From: Paraphaeosphaeria minitans
Taxonomy: Eukaryota > Ascomycota > Dothideomycetes > Pleosporales > Didymosphaeriaceae
DNA length: 64,000 bases
Reading direction: 5' to 3'
NCBI GenBank assembly: GCA_015832175.1
Contig: WJXW01000006.1
Span: 1,550,001-1,614,000, forward strand
A program made the translations under genes and the position numbers. Below, piece after piece: positions 1-12,025 of this stretch (positions are counted from its first letter, which is position 1; every line of letters starts with the position of its first letter). Under the pieces are notes generated by a model. The model did not search any database. It saw only the letters and a list, made by a program, of their open reading frames with translations, and was not told where the DNA came from.

Positions 1-360
1 TCTCCGTGAGAGCACAACAGTGTGCCACCATGTTCGTTTGAGACGTGAAGCGCGCAAGGAAGGCGTAACGTGGATGGGAAGATTCCACGACTAACTGAGG
101 ATAAGAAGCGAGAAACGACATGAGTTCGCAAGCTGTACCTACATGTCTCGCCAAGTATGTAACCGATAATGATAAATGTGTTGCTCCGAGGACTGTAGTA
201 GAATAATGCATCAATCAGGGCCCGTGGATGTTCCACGTCGGCGTCGGTGTCGGTGTCGGCGTCGGTGCTAAGCGTCACGTCATGACTGTGGACAACATAT
301 TGTGTTTTCCATCATGACACGCGCCACATCTTCCCTACCTCGTCACTCTATGAACTAGCG
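1..360. other. Upstream flank of the UbiB-type gene
   Basis: No gene is seen here. The stretch is the 5' flank of the ADCK1/Mcp2-like gene and contains a short hexanucleotide repeat at 237-268. No convincing TATA element or upstream coding exon was recognised. Confidence 0.5.
237..268. repeat. Short GTCGGY hexanucleotide repeat
   Basis: About five imperfect copies of a six-base unit alternating GTCGGC and GTCGGT lie about 95 bp upstream of the first start codon. This is a minor simple repeat and no function is implied. Confidence 0.6.
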
Positions 361-2349
361 ATGATACATGGCCTGCGTCTCCTCAGAGGAGCCCAGTCCC
401 ACCATGTCGCGTCTAGACTGCTACCACCGCTCCAACCGTCCCTCGTGCGCTACGTCCAGTCCCAAGGCTTCCAACCCGCGCGGCCCATCAACCCCGCCGA
501 CCTCCCCAAACCCAAACTCCGCAAGACCAAGCCCCCGTTCCGCAGACGAAGATGGATGCGCCGCCTGTTCGTCCTGTCCGCGCTGGTTGGCACCGGATAC
601 GTGCTCGACAATCAGTTCAACGCCTCGGCCCTCGCGCGCAGCTTCCGCACCTTCAAGACGGGGCTGGTTATAGGCTTGGACTACAAGATCAACTTCCGCG
701 CCCACCCTCCGCTCGCAAATAGCATCGAGGAGCTGCATGCGCGCAACGCGACGCGCATATTCGACCTGTTGCGGTACAATGGCGGGCTGTACCTGAAGAT
801 TGGCCAGGCCATTGCCATGCAGAGCGCCGTGCTGCCGCCCCAATTCCAGAAGATGTTCTCCAAGATGTTCGACGATGCGCCGCAGAACGACTGGGCCGAG
901 GTGGAGAGGGTTGTGCGCGAGGACTTTGGTAGGAGCGTCGAGGACGTCTTTGGCGTGAGCTTCGCCAGTGACCAGGGCAAGGGCGTCATGGAGCAGACGG
1001 CACGCGCGAGCGCGAGCGTGGCGCAGGTGCATTGGGCGAGACTAGCCGATGGTCGCGAGGTCGCCATCAAGGTCCAGAAGAGAGAGATTGCAGACCAAGT
1101 TGGCTGGGATCTGTGGGCGTTCAAGGTCGTTGCGAAGGCGTATACTTGGTGGTTCGGGATACCTTTATACACGCTGGTACCGTACATCACGGAGCGCCTG
1201 ATGCTGGAGACGGACTTCCAGAACGAGGCGGACAACGCAGAGCAGATGCGCGAGTTGGTCGCTGGTGAGCAGCGCTTGAACGGACGAGTCTACATCCCGA
1301 AGGTGTACCGAGAGCTCTCAAGCAAGCGCGTCATGACGGCCGAGTGGATAGAAGGCGTGCGTCTCTGGGATAAAGAAGGCATACAGAACAGCTGGCACGG
1401 CGGCTTTCGACAAGGCAGCCCAGGAGCAGGCGGCACGAATCTGCCACCCCTGCCCAGCGACAGGTCCAATATCGACATTTCCGTCCCCGAAGACGCTCCC
1501 AACCACACGCTCTACAAGCCCAATCGCAAACAGTGGAAAGGCAAAGACGGCAACGGTGGCCTCGGCGTCTCCCTCAAGACAACCATGAACACCATTGTCG
1601 ACCTCTTCAGCGCACAGATGTTCCTCTGGGGTGTCGTCCACTGTGACCCCCACCCCGGCAACATATTCATCCGCCGCCTCCCCAACGGCCAGCCCGAAGT
1701 CGTCCTCATCGACCACGGCCTATACATCCAAATGTCGCCCCAATTCAGGCACCAATACGCCCTCTTCTGGAAGTCCCTCATGGCCTTCGACAACGACACC
1801 ATCAAAGAGATCGTCACCAGCTGGGGCGTCAACAACCCGGACATCTTCGCCTCGGCAACGCTCATGCGCCCCTACGAAGGCGGCGACAAGCACACCCTCA
1901 CCGAGCTCAAGAAAGGCGGCAGCGGCAAAGACCAGGCCGAGCGCGCCTTCGAAATGCAGAGCAAAGCCCGTGACGGCATCAAGCAGATCCTCGGCGACGA
2001 GAGCAAGTGGCCCCGCGAGCTCATCTTCATCGGCCGCAATCTGCGCATCGTACAGGGCAACAACCAGTTCCTGGGGAGCCCGGTCAACCGCATCAAGATC
2101 ACGGGGCTGTGGGCGAGCCGCGCGCTCGCCGAGAGCAAGGATCTCAGCACGGGACAACGCTGGAGTAATTGGGTCAAGCATCTGAGGTTCAGGCTTGTGC
2201 TGTTGCTGAGCGATGCCTATTTCACGTGGAGTAAGGTCAAGCAGGCGGTGGGGGTGGGGAGGGGCATGGAGGAGGACATCGAGGCGCACATGAGAGTCAT
2301 GGCCAAGGATTTCGGGGTCGACCTGCAGCATGGGGTGTTTGAGGGGTGA
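361..2349 (+). CDS. ADCK1/Mcp2-type UbiB family atypical kinase, mitochondrial
   Basis: A single-exon 662-residue protein of the ABC1/ADCK/UbiB family. Family hallmarks are visible. The KxGQ segment with its Ala/Gln-rich loop is near residues 144-150 (KIGQAIAMQS). ASVAQVH follows, then a VAIKVQ lysine strand, an acidic ETDFQNEAD helix, the catalytic-type HCDPHPGNIF and the metal-binding LIDHGLY. The N-terminus is Arg-rich and lacks acidic residues, and a hydrophobic segment after RRRRWMRR (about 66-85) would anchor it in the inner mitochondrial membrane. This layout matches the ADCK1/yeast Mcp2 (Cqd2) subgroup, which influences coenzyme Q distribution and lipid homeostasis, rather than Coq8. 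A low-complexity insert (about 345-395) interrupts the kinase-like fold. The first AUG gives a good presequence, so it is taken as the start. Confidence 0.88.
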   Translation: MIHGLRLLRGAQSHHVASRLLPPLQPSLVRYVQSQGFQPARPINPADLPKPKLRKTKPPFRRRRWMRRLFVLSALVGTGYVLDNQFNASALARSFRTFKTGLVIGLDYKINFRAHPPLANSIEELHARNATRIFDLLRYNGGLYLKIGQAIAMQSAVLPPQFQKMFSKMFDDAPQNDWAEVERVVREDFGRSVEDVFGVSFASDQGKGVMEQTARASASVAQVHWARLADGREVAIKVQKREIADQVGWDLWAFKVVAKAYTWWFGIPLYTLVPYITERLMLETDFQNEADNAEQMRELVAGEQRLNGRVYIPKVYRELSSKRVMTAEWIEGVRLWDKEGIQNSWHGGFRQGSPGAGGTNLPPLPSDRSNIDISVPEDAPNHTLYKPNRKQWKGKDGNGGLGVSLKTTMNTIVDLFSAQMFLWGVVHCDPHPGNIFIRRLPNGQPEVVLIDHGLYIQMSPQFRHQYALFWKSLMAFDNDTIKEIVTSWGVNNPDIFASATLMRPYEGGDKHTLTELKKGGSGKDQAERAFEMQSKARDGIKQILGDESKWPRELIFIGRNLRIVQGNNQFLGSPVNRIKITGLWASRALAESKDLSTGQRWSNWVKHLRFRLVLLLSDAYFTWSKVKQAVGVGRGMEEDIEAHMRVMAKDFGVDLQHGVFEG

Positions 2350-2630
2350 GCTTGATGCTAGGACAGGATTGTTGTACGATAGTGATGTGTACGGTGGTGT
2401 ACATGATTCCCCATAGACGTGGCCTGCGTGGCCCTAAGTGTAGTACATACAGGTTTCTCTGATACGACTGCCGGCCTGGGATTACGAGATAGAAGTTGGT
2501 GGAGTAGAGCATTTTGTATCAAAAAAAACTACCCTCATCAAGCAAAGTCTGTGTGTCGATACTACTGGACTCGTGTGCCGTGGCATTGATGCCCCGCCAT
2601 TTTATATGAGACCATCAGTATTTCAGTCAC

Positions 2631-2885
2631 ATGTCGAAGAGCGAGCAGGCCCTTCACGTCCAACATGTAGAAACTGGTTTCACGAACATCTTAGAGGTGA
2701 TGGCGAAACCTGTCCACACCGAGCACTTCGAGTTCCGGTTGATTGCTTCTCACAACGACGATGACGACGAGGAACTGGACGCTTTCCTGTGGGTCCTTGC
2801 TCACAAACGTGAAGCCATGGCCCTGGAGATCAACGAAACGCCGGTCGAGACCTGGAGACTGATACTCTCCCAAAAAAAAAGATAA
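2631..2885 (+). CDS. Small hypothetical acidic protein (weak)
   Basis: An 84-residue frame with an ATG, an Asp/Glu-rich centre (about residues 42-50) and a Lys/Arg end. It begins about 280 bp downstream of the UbiB-type stop. It resembles no family I know. Its composition is not random, but the frame is short, lacks a recognisable domain and could be chance or part of a 3' UTR. It is listed only because it starts with a true AUG in an otherwise empty stretch. Confidence 0.2.
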   Translation: MSKSEQALHVQHVETGFTNILEVMAKPVHTEHFEFRLIASHNDDDDEELDAFLWVLAHKREAMALEINETPVETWRLILSQKKR

Positions 2886-4037
2886 CTCCGACGAGCTATA
2901 CGTCCAGACTCTCCGAGCGATCCCGGGATGTTGTTGTAACCTAGTATCCTGAAGAGAGAGAAGGAAAAAAAAAACGGCAGTATTCGTATGACGGCTAATC
3001 AAAAAGAAAATCAAGTTGAAAAGCGAAGAGCAACGGATTTCGTATATGTCCCAGCATGTTGCCCGAGGTACTTCTTCAATAACGTGAAACGGTGCTGCAA
3101 CCATACACAATCGGAATCAATCAAAGGTGACTGAAGTTGCGCAAGGTCAAGGTACCGTCAATGCGAGAGGCTGGCTCACAAAATCGAGGCAGGGTAACTG
3201 GAATAGAGTCAGATATGTAGTGATGGGCTTCTAGCACGCTTCCATGCCCAACCAGAGATTATCGAATTGCGCGTGGCGGAAGTATTTGCGAGTGTTGGTC
3301 GGAAATCTGATACCTATGGCACCCTGAGCGCGGTCACGTCATGGAATCCGGAGCCTCACCTGGTGGACTTTACCAACGACTAAGTTTTGGATGAGTGGGT
3401 GAACAATGTGAGCTAGTAAGGTACAACTTGGGTGTTCTGTTAATTGAGGGTTTCCTAAGATAGGTGAACTTGCTTCAATGCATACATATTCTTTTTTCTT
3501 ATACTTGCATCGAGAATCAAGTTGTTCATCAGGATTCAGGTTTTCATCTTCCGCTAAATTTACCAGTCCACCACATCGGTTCCATCACGCTCCCGCAACA
3601 GTGATAGTTCCTTTAGTCGCGCTTTCTGGGATTTTATATACGTTGCTTCGGCCCAAACTCAAATGTAATATATCAGTCCAGATACCATGTTTGTTCGATG
3701 CTGTGGTGCAGGAAGAGGCGATCAAGTATCCATGTTGAAGTAGCCAGGCCTGAGAACAGATACGATATATGCCCTTCCTTCCTTTTGCAGTATACCCCAC
3801 CTCAAACGACGTCAATACAGCCAAGTCCTCTAATCACGTGCCATACTCGGATCCGGAAGGTGTTAAGAGGGCCTGCTCTCCACACTTGGCACCCTCCATT
3901 TGCATTTCTTGGGACCTGCTTTTCTCGATCTCGTAGCACGGCCGAGACTTCCAAGCTCGTGCTGCCAGTGATAACGAAGGGGAAGATCGCACGCAATCAA
4001 TTTTAATATGCAGCAGTTTCCGAGAACCGGGAGCGGG

Positions 4038-4043
4038 TATAAG
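4038..4043 (+). promoter_or_regulatory. TATA-like element of the aminopeptidase gene
   Basis: A TATAAG hexamer sits about 70 bp upstream of the aminopeptidase AUG, in a position suitable for a fungal TATA box. This rests on motif and position only. Confidence 0.3.
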
Positions 4044-4111
4044 AGGAGGTGATGCCGGGGTCGAGACGCAGTGCGAGTGTCTTGAATTATCTTACTCCCA
4101 TTTGAGATAAA

Positions 4112-5733
4112 ATGCTGCTCAAGGGTTTTTTGTTTCTGTGGGGTACCGCGCGGTCGCTCGCGGCGGCGGTATCGCAGTCCAGCTACGAGTACCCACGTCC
4201 TTTGGTCCGCTCGAAGCCGTTCCAGGACCTTGTTACTACTGAAGGGTACCTAAGCTACACTGTCGCCAGCTCCAGAACTACCATCCCTAACACATTCGTG
4301 CAGTCTTTGGGGCAACCTAGTCAAGCTTGACGGAATTGCAAAAGCCAATGGCGGCAACCGCGCATTCGGCTTCCCAGGCTATGCAGCCTCGGTCGACTAC
4401 ATTCTCTCGCGCACCAAGAACTCGAAACACTTCCGTACCTGGACGCAGGACTTCCCCGCGCTGTTCCAGTACGTTGAGTCTATCAGCTTCAAAGTCGATG
4501 ACGCTCCGTACACCGTGATTGGGCTTTCATACTCGCCTTCCACCAACGCAGAGGGTGTCACACTGCCGCTTGTGTTGGGCGCTACTGGGGATGTAGGATG
4601 CGCGCGTGAGGGATATGCAAACTTGGACGTTGCCGGTAAGATCGTGCTTGTACAACGAGGAACTTGCCCTGATGGCACGAGCTTCGCGGGCAGGATGAAG
4701 CCTGCTGCTGCTGCCGGTGCTGCTGCAGTCATTCTGTACAACAACGTCGACACGCCCGTAACAGCTGGTACTTTGAGCAGCCCCAACCCTGAGGAGTATG
4801 TGCCCACCGGATTTATCAACTTGTCGGACGGTCAGGCTCTTGTCGATCGTATTGCGGCTGGTGAGGAGATCACCGCGTACTTCCAACAGACTCAGATCAT
4901 TGAGACGAGGATTACGCAGAACGTCTTCACGGAAACGATTGGCGGAGACCCGAAGAATGTCATCATGCTCGGAGGTCATCTCGACAGCGTTGTAGCAGGC
5001 GCCGGTATCAATGACGACGGTTCCGGGACCAGCCTCGTCTTGGAGCTCAAGACGGCCCTCGAAAAGTTCCGCGTCAAGAACAAAGTCCGCTTCGCGTGGT
5101 GGGGCGCCGAGGAAAACGGCTTGCTTGGATCCAAGTACTACACTGCAAACCTCAACGTTTCCGAAGCCAACAACATTCTTGCGTACCTCAACTTCGACAT
5201 GGTGTCCCGTGGATACTTTGGCGTCTTCGATGGCGATGGCAGCACCCACGGCCTCGTTGCACCGCCGGGTAGCGAGTGGATCGAGAAAGCATTTGTGGAC
5301 GACATGACGAAGAAAGGTATCAATGTTACCGCGGCAAGGTTCACCGGTGGCAGTGACTACCAGTCGTTCTTCAACATTGGCAAGCCGGTAGGAGGACTCC
5401 ACACTGGGACAGGCGTTGAACAAGATCCGTGCTACCACCAGGCGTGTGATACGATTCAAAACCCCAACGCGACGACCTTGACCGTCAATGCAAAGGTAAG
5501 CTGTCTGCCGTGAAAATAATAGGCACTTGACCCGTGAGCAGATCAGTCCATGCTAATGGTTCTGCTAGGCTGCTGCACACGTCCTATCGATTCTGGCGAC
5601 ACGCGGAACGGATTTCATTCCCAAGAGTCCCGTAAATGCAACCATGACGGCGCGGGGATTGATGGGTAGGGATATCGAGTGGACCGTCGATGAAGAGGGC
5701 AGGCATCTTGGTACGTGCGGTAACAACATCTAA
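4112..5733 (+). CDS. Secreted M28 aminopeptidase with PA domain (three exons)
   Basis: Exons are 4112-4245, 4304-5495 and 5569-5733, joined by GT..AG introns. The second intron has a TGCTAAT branch site. Spliced frames join cleanly (for example GG|T then CTTTGG to give L-W-G-N). The protein has an N-terminal hydrophobic signal peptide (about residues 1-20) and a PA-domain insert around the RGTCPDG and AAGAAAVILYNN segments. The M28 zinc peptidase core shows all five expected metal ligands in order: GGHLDSV (His), INDDGSG (Asp), AEENG (Glu), NFDMVS (Asp) and CYHQACD (His). This is the layout of leucine aminopeptidase 2/aminopeptidase Y-type enzymes, secreted or vacuolar, which release N-terminal residues from peptides. 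It ends a few residues after a C-terminal GTCGNNI tail. Confidence 0.9.
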
Positions 5734-8700
5734 GCATATGTTGAGATCGATTGAACGAGTGTACGAGGCATGAAACGCTGCTGCCTTCCTTTAGATTGCA
5801 GGTGGTGCTAGGCTCATCAAATTCGAGCTGTGAACACTTACAGAAACGTGTTTCATGAGTGATGAGCCTCAAACAGTGTCGACTGACGTCATCGCTGGAC
5901 ATCCTTCATCACCACCCTTCATTCCCTACAACACACCATTGCAATTACTCTTAGTACATGGATCGCGCTTCTTTTCTTTCAGTTCGCGAAGATAGTGTGG
6001 TCTGGCAAGTTTCGGTGGTCCTTAGCTGGGTACGGTACCTACCTACGGTAATGACGCGCTCCGCACGGCGTGAACTTCCCCACATCAGGTGAGCTACTTT
6101 AGAGAACAGGGTTATAAGCGCCCATTGTCTCGCGCGGGATTTACATCTGGAGATGAAAGAGACATGTCTCTCTTTCTAGAGTACATTGTATAATTCAATC
6201 ATATTCTCGTGGTGTACAGCATCGAGATGAGCCAATTCCGTTACCTAAAAGTGAGCACATGCAAGCTCTTGCTTTTCATCTTCGTTAGACCTGGGGACTA
6301 CATCGATGGCCCATGATCTCGCGATTATCAGGTCGACGGCAGGACAGCCCAACTTCTATACCCACCTCAATCTCGCGCCGGCGGGCGAACCAAGTGTACT
6401 CCCACACGGCTCACAGTCAGAAGCGGCCGTTGATATACAATGCAGACTATACACATACCACGAACATGACTGGACCATAGAACGGCGTGAACAGCGCCAG
6501 TGCGACATTCGGCTGCCCTCTATAACGCGTGGACGTCCGAAAAGTACTCTAAGAAGTACAGTTCGTCGGTTGCAGGCTGGGGCGGAGACATGCTGGCTTG
6601 TGTGGTGCCCATGCACCGAGCCGAAGATTCTCGACGCCAGAAACGAGAGGCGCGATGGTCTACGTGACGGGCATCGCGTATACGTTTGGCTACACCCCTG
6701 GCTGGCTGGCTGGCTGGCTCGACTTCACCTGCTTCTTCATGCCGCAGACTCGCCCAATGCCCAATGTCTAACTCGCATGGCGGTTTCCTCTCGCGTTTCA
6801 ATGCTTCTTCCCGCTTATGCTCTTGTAAGGCTGGAATCTTATCCCTTTCTCGCCGCGGTGGCTTCTGCAGCAGGATGGCAGCTATGAGGCGTTGGACGTG
6901 GTGAAGAAACTCCACGGCTCCTCCAACGATCCAAACCACGTCCGCGCGCACGAGGAGTTCTTCCTTATCGGAAAGCAGTATCAGCAATCCATCTATATAC
7001 TACATAACAAACAAACTCACTTGTGAATCGGTCGGTCACGTGGGCAGAACCCCTTTTTCCGACGTCGTCATGACGAAGTGAGTGGACTGAAATAAGATGA
7101 TAGGACAATCGACGAGGAGATTCGCTGATCGGTGGAAGCTACGGTGAATTGATCTACGCATCTCTTGGCTTGATTGGCTTCGTCCCTTTATTACTCAATG
7201 CCTGCTGGTCTGTACCTAATCGCGGATTGACTGATTACATTGAGATGAGGCAAAAAAACATGAAACGTTGGCGCATGAACGTTCCTGTGATAACCCACTA
7301 CACCATAGACTGATAGTTCCATAGCTTTGAAAGACATCGTGAAAGTACATAGGCACGATAATCTTTTTTTTTTCAGTGGATGCTACATGTCATTCTCAGT
7401 GCCTTGTCAGCATCCCCTTTACCGAGTATAGATGCCGCCACGCTAACACAGTCTTCAACACCCCCTCAATCTCATCCCGAGTTTTCAAGTTCGCATTAAT
7501 GTTGCATCATGATGAAAGCCAATCACATACTTTTCGACGCGTGTCGAACTTGCAGAAGCATGACGATTGCGGCGTGGCAACACTTGGAGCTGCGTATTGC
7601 ACTTGCATAAACGTCTGCAAAGGCTTTCCCCTGGCCAGAAGTCAGTCGGTGTACATAAGAAGGTGAAAGCTAACCCGTGATGTCCGCATAGCTGTTATGC
7701 ACTGATAGAGCTCTGCACGGAAACCCAAACGAGTCACTACACAGCCAGAGGATCTGAGGAGATGCTACGAGCGAGGATGAGTTCGAAACAGCATGCCGGA
7801 TAAGCTTTTGCGAAGACATTTGCCATGCCCAGCACTGGTTTTACGCTGGACGTCGAACACGTACGCCTATTACCGCTTCCCAACTCCTGAGTAAGCAAAA
7901 TGACTGCGTCGATCAATTGGCTGTGGAATTATCCAAGGTTGCTCTCAATGAGCATGCATCTGATCAAATGTATGCTCCGCAGTCATCCCCTTGACCATGC
8001 TCTCCGTATCCTTCGTCGTCCACGACGCTGGTCCCCGCGGCTCGACGCCCACTGTTCCTTGAGCGCGACCTGGCCGAAGCAGCAGCATTACTACCGACGC
8101 CTTCTTCACAATTTTTTCAGGCCTTTAAGTGGTCCGGTCGGGATGGAAAGCTCCGCTAATGAGCGTCCTTCCATGTTCGATGAGAGCTATGCCGCAGCCA
8201 GGATGTAGAGCATTGCTCATCGCGGAGAAAGTATCCTTCCACTGTCTCGAAACACTTCTAGCTCTGAAACAGTATCTCCACTCTGCAAGGGCGGTGTGGA
8301 GCAGTGTTGACCAAGATGCGACCATGTCTTGTGAAAGACCAACTGGGCAGAAGAAACCAGTACCCGGAAACCCAGTCCTCGGCAGCGACTACGTGGGGCA
8401 ATATTCAATAACGCCCGGATTCGTTAACATCTTTCCGAAAGAGCTAGAACATTCGTGATGCGACCCGGGCGGGGCTGTTGGGCTTGTTCCTCCGAAGAAG
8501 TGGAACATTCCTCCAGAGCCGTTGCACTACCACAGCCATGGATCAAGCAGACTCGTGAGTCATTTCAGACATCCGCAGTGCTGGAAATCTTCCTTACTGG
8601 CCGGTGGGAGAACTCTGATATGCGAACTGCGGCATGGTCGAACGCGAAGGAGTTCTTTCACCAGCCAGACCACTCCGCGAGGCAATTTCATGAACGAAGC

Positions 8701-11367
8701 AAGAGCGTGTGTGCAACTGCTCTGTCCTCAGTGCTTGTCATTCAGGTGATTTACGCCCCGTGATGCGCAAGCATAGAAGGTCCAAGCGAGAATAGGGACG
8801 CAGTAACAGGGCTGGCGGAGAGTCCGATGTCATTAGGTGAGAAATGCACTGACTTACCTGGGAGTTAATATTATAGAAAACCACGGATCCGCAAGAAGAA
8901 GAAAAAATCATTCGAGAACTTCTGGAGATCATTTTGTCTCAAATGTGCAGTCGCAACAGTCGAAGTCAGGGGCCTTGAGATGATGATGCTAATTAGCGGC
9001 CGTTATGATGACTCGGATGGAAGTAGAGGCCCATTGTACGCCATTTCGGTGGCTGTGATCCTCGTCGAGTCAGTGTCTGCAGGGTAGTGCATGCAAAGAG
9101 CCCGGCGTGGTGCTGGAACCAACGCGCAAGCCAACGTGGTAGGTGCATTCAAACACGCATTGAGCCTTTCATACGGGGTGTCACATCTTTCTGGCGGTAT
9201 GCACACAAGCCTCTGCTAAGGCCTCATCAGGCACGGCAGACTTGACGCAAATATCGCCGCTTGGCGGCATGGGTGTTGCGACATCACGGCAGCCGAGAAG
9301 TCGTACTACGCATAATTTCTGGTATTAGTTGTCGTTGAACGCGTACTTGTATCAAGCTTCGCATGCTTCTGAAATTTCGGTTTGCGTGCGTTGTAATTGG
9401 CGAAACGCGCATCTGAAAGAGGTGCCACTCACTTGTACGCCCTGCACACATCGATACCCAGGTATCTGTTAATGCTCGAAGGACAGAAGAGTAGGCGGGT
9501 TTCGGTCTACTGGTGCTGAAAATATTGATCTGTCAATGTTTGTTATCACCAATCGTTGCGACTTGTCACTGCTGCACTGTGTAACAAGCGTCAGGATTCG
9601 ATATGTGTACCTCCGAAGCGGGACTACTACTAGAATAGGAAGTATGTAAGTTAGTGCATGTGTGGGCGATGGTCGCCACGGCACAGTTTGATTGTGCAGA
9701 GACACGTGGCTTTGCACACAAAGTCCTCAACCCGGGCTGATTGTGGATCTGTGCGAAAGGCCCTTTGTGGCCAGCTGGCCTGAACAATGTCCATCAACCT
9801 TGCGAGCCGGTACAGGATAAACCTAACTTATAAGAATAACCGGACAGGTGAAGGGACGTCATGGTTTGGCGAGGGATTTGGATGCATGTTGAAACACTTG
9901 TGAGCGAATAGCTGCCTATAGGCTATATCGTATATTGATGTGATTCGAGCTTCACGAGATCGTTCTGTTCCCGAAGTGAAGTCTTCCGGCGAGGCTCACG
10001 TCCTGTGCACTGCTCCGAGATGAATGTTTGACACTTGCGGGCCTTGGCCAGCTTTCGGCATTGTTACGATTTGTAGTACCAGTCTGCGATGTGAAGGTCT
10101 TGCGGGAAAGATGTTAGCATCAAAGTACGACTGTGAGACATTGCCGCGTATGAAAGGAATATCATTCGAAGCATAGATCCTTGGCAGCTTCTACGGTCGT
10201 TCGAACCTGACACGGGCCAAGGCGTGGAGCGAGCCGATCCTGTGAGCGCGAGTCTTGTCACCGGGTAAATCGTGATTGCTTGGTGTGACATTCGAAAAAT
10301 CACCTCCGACACTATTGGACCACCAGAAATAAATCCCAGCCAACCGCAGTGCGGCATTTCCTGTACCTATCAGCCAGGGTGTGCTCGCGCCCGGTGTGGT
10401 AGTTGTCGTCAATTTGCCTGGTGAGCACCGAGGCAACTGCCCGCACATGTCATCTTCATGTCCATTAGTATCCAGGTTGAGGGCATGGTGAAGCAAGATG
10501 ATGTATGTTGTGCAGATGGCCAGTACATTGCTACAGTATGCGTTGCTGCACATACCGTATCACATCTTAGGAGCAACGCGTGCGTGCAGGGCGCATCCTA
10601 GCTCGCAAGGCAAAATTAGCGGATGTTTACTGCATACGAATATGACTTGCGTGGTCAGCCCTTGGACAACGGTGAGGGAGCAGCCGGGCTGATTGCGTGT
10701 TCGAGGTGTTGGATCTAAATGTGAAAGGAGGCGCAGATTGGTGTGCCGGGGTACCTGGCAGTTTGAAAGCGGGACCTAATAATGTACAGTTCTGCGACGG
10801 TTGGATGATGCGGTTCACGTCCCATAGTCAACGGCCGAGCGAGGTGCACACAGGGCGGGGACGAGCTGCTCCGCAGACACGTGCACAATGTACGTATCCG
10901 CTCGAGAGGCTTGGGGCTTGCATCTGAAGTTGGCGTCCCGGTATTTCACCGCTCGGCTAAGTGCCGATGCAACCACGTGCATTGGAAGGCTGCAGCTTGC
11001 ATCGAGTCCTTGCCAATAGCAGCCGAGTAATGGGACGGGATGCTCATCTCGTTTGGAGGCCCCGCAGGCTGGGATGGCAAGGACGCTTCTCGCGGCTGAA
11101 GGACAGAGTTGGCTGCACGCGTGACGAGGCACGGATGCAAGCCTCCTGAAATTCCGTCGAGCTCGGACGCACCCGACTGTGCGGAGCCGGAGAAACTGGT
11201 GGAGCAGCTTCTAGTTTTGGCGCCGAAGTTTCGATGACTTGCCAAACGGCCAGCCGACGATCCCAGATCCCAGATGCAGCGACGGCCCATGGTGCTGGAC
11301 CACGCTATGACGCGCTATACCCGCCCGGCGTGCAACGGGCGCGGCCATCTTCCCGCGTTGGCAGAGA
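5734..11367. other. Gene-poor region
   Basis: About 5.6 kb without a gene I can support. Open frames of 60-190 codons occur on both strands, but none has recognisable motifs or consistent splice signals. A short frame near 8539-8700 weakly recalls the start of a fungal BTB protein but cannot be assembled. Polypyrimidine/poly-T runs occur near 7367-7376. I see no terminal inverted repeats, transposase or reverse-transcriptase motifs, and no strong AT shift of the kind heavy repeat-induced mutation leaves. Confidence 0.5.
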
Positions 11368-11552
11368 CAGAGGCAGTTGCGGTGTCATCGTTCCCGTGTT
11401 GCGAGAGGCAGTTGCGGTGTCATCGTTCCCGTGGTGCGAGAGGCAGTTGCGGTGTCATCGTTCCCGTGGTGCCAGAGGCAGGTGCGGTGTCTTTGTTCCC
11501 GTGCTACGGGAGGCAGTTGCGGTGTCATTGTTCCCGCGTTGCGAGAGTCAGT
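11368..11552. repeat. 35-bp tandem repeat (minisatellite), about five copies
   Basis: The unit begins GGCAGTTGCGGTGTCATCGT and is 35 bases long. About five copies follow head to tail with a few substitutions, the last ones more degenerate. Because 35 is not a multiple of three, each forward frame reads the same peptide set in rotation. The unit contains no stop in any forward frame, which produces three overlapping open frames here. These are consequences of the repeat rather than evidence for a gene. Confidence 0.85.
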
Positions 11553-11595
11553 TGCAGTGTCGTCATGGTGACGGGCGTGGATGCTGGCGCTGGCT

Positions 11596-11669
11596 GCTGC
11601 AAGATTGTTGCCGTGGTGGTGCGGCTGCTGGCGGCTGGCGGCTGCAAGATTGTTGCCGTGGTGGTGCGG
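11596..11669. repeat. 45-bp direct repeat, two copies
   Basis: A 29-base block starting GCTGCAAGATTGTTGCCGTG occurs at 11596 and again at 11641, giving a 45-bp period. It lies immediately after the 35-bp array and is probably part of the same unstable GC-rich tract. Confidence 0.75.
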
Positions 11670-12025
11670 GGCGGCGGTGCCTGTGGCGCGATGCAGCCGT
11701 CAATCCAGATGCGCGTACTGTTGCAGAGGGGCGTTGCCTGCGACGATTGCGGATGCGAGCGCGTCAGAAAAAGGAATTCGAGGATGCACACAAATGTGAT
11801 GTGCAGGGCTGGCTCCAGGCTCCAGGCGCGGCTCTTGGCCATTTACGGCGCCGCGCGATGTGCAAGTTGGGTGTGGTGGTGAACAGCACATGATGTCGTA
11901 TGCCATGCGGCCAGGATGGGCAGGCGCGACAGTTGGCAATTGCTGCGATGCAGCCACAGTCGCATGCGGCTGAGCAGGGAAAAGAGGGAAAAGAAAAGAC
12001 TCGCGGGCGATGGTGAAGGCCGCAC

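Larger units (their letters stand above)
2350..4111. other. Intergenic region
   Basis: About 1.76 kb separates the UbiB-type gene from the aminopeptidase. It holds A-rich runs near 2870 and 2970 and one weak 84-residue open frame (listed separately). I see no repeats and no other convincing exon. Confidence 0.5.

Noticed and set aside
421..1032. 203-codon minus-strand frame across the UbiB-type gene
   Set aside because: It is antisense to a well supported protein with high GC third positions, which keeps the opposite frame open; it has no motif.
6306..6987. 193- and 155-codon frames on opposite strands
   Set aside because: No motif, mutual overlap on opposite strands and a CTGG-repeat tract; no reason to prefer either.
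8455..8763. Frame resembling the start of a BTB-domain protein
   Set aside because: A few residues (FLTGRWENSDM) recall fungal BTB starts, but there is no continuing domain and the only GTGAGT nearby would need a 24-nt intron.
11234..11893. Long Val/Arg/Cys-rich frames
   Set aside because: They are produced by the 35-bp and 45-bp tandem repeats, which lack stops in all forward frames.
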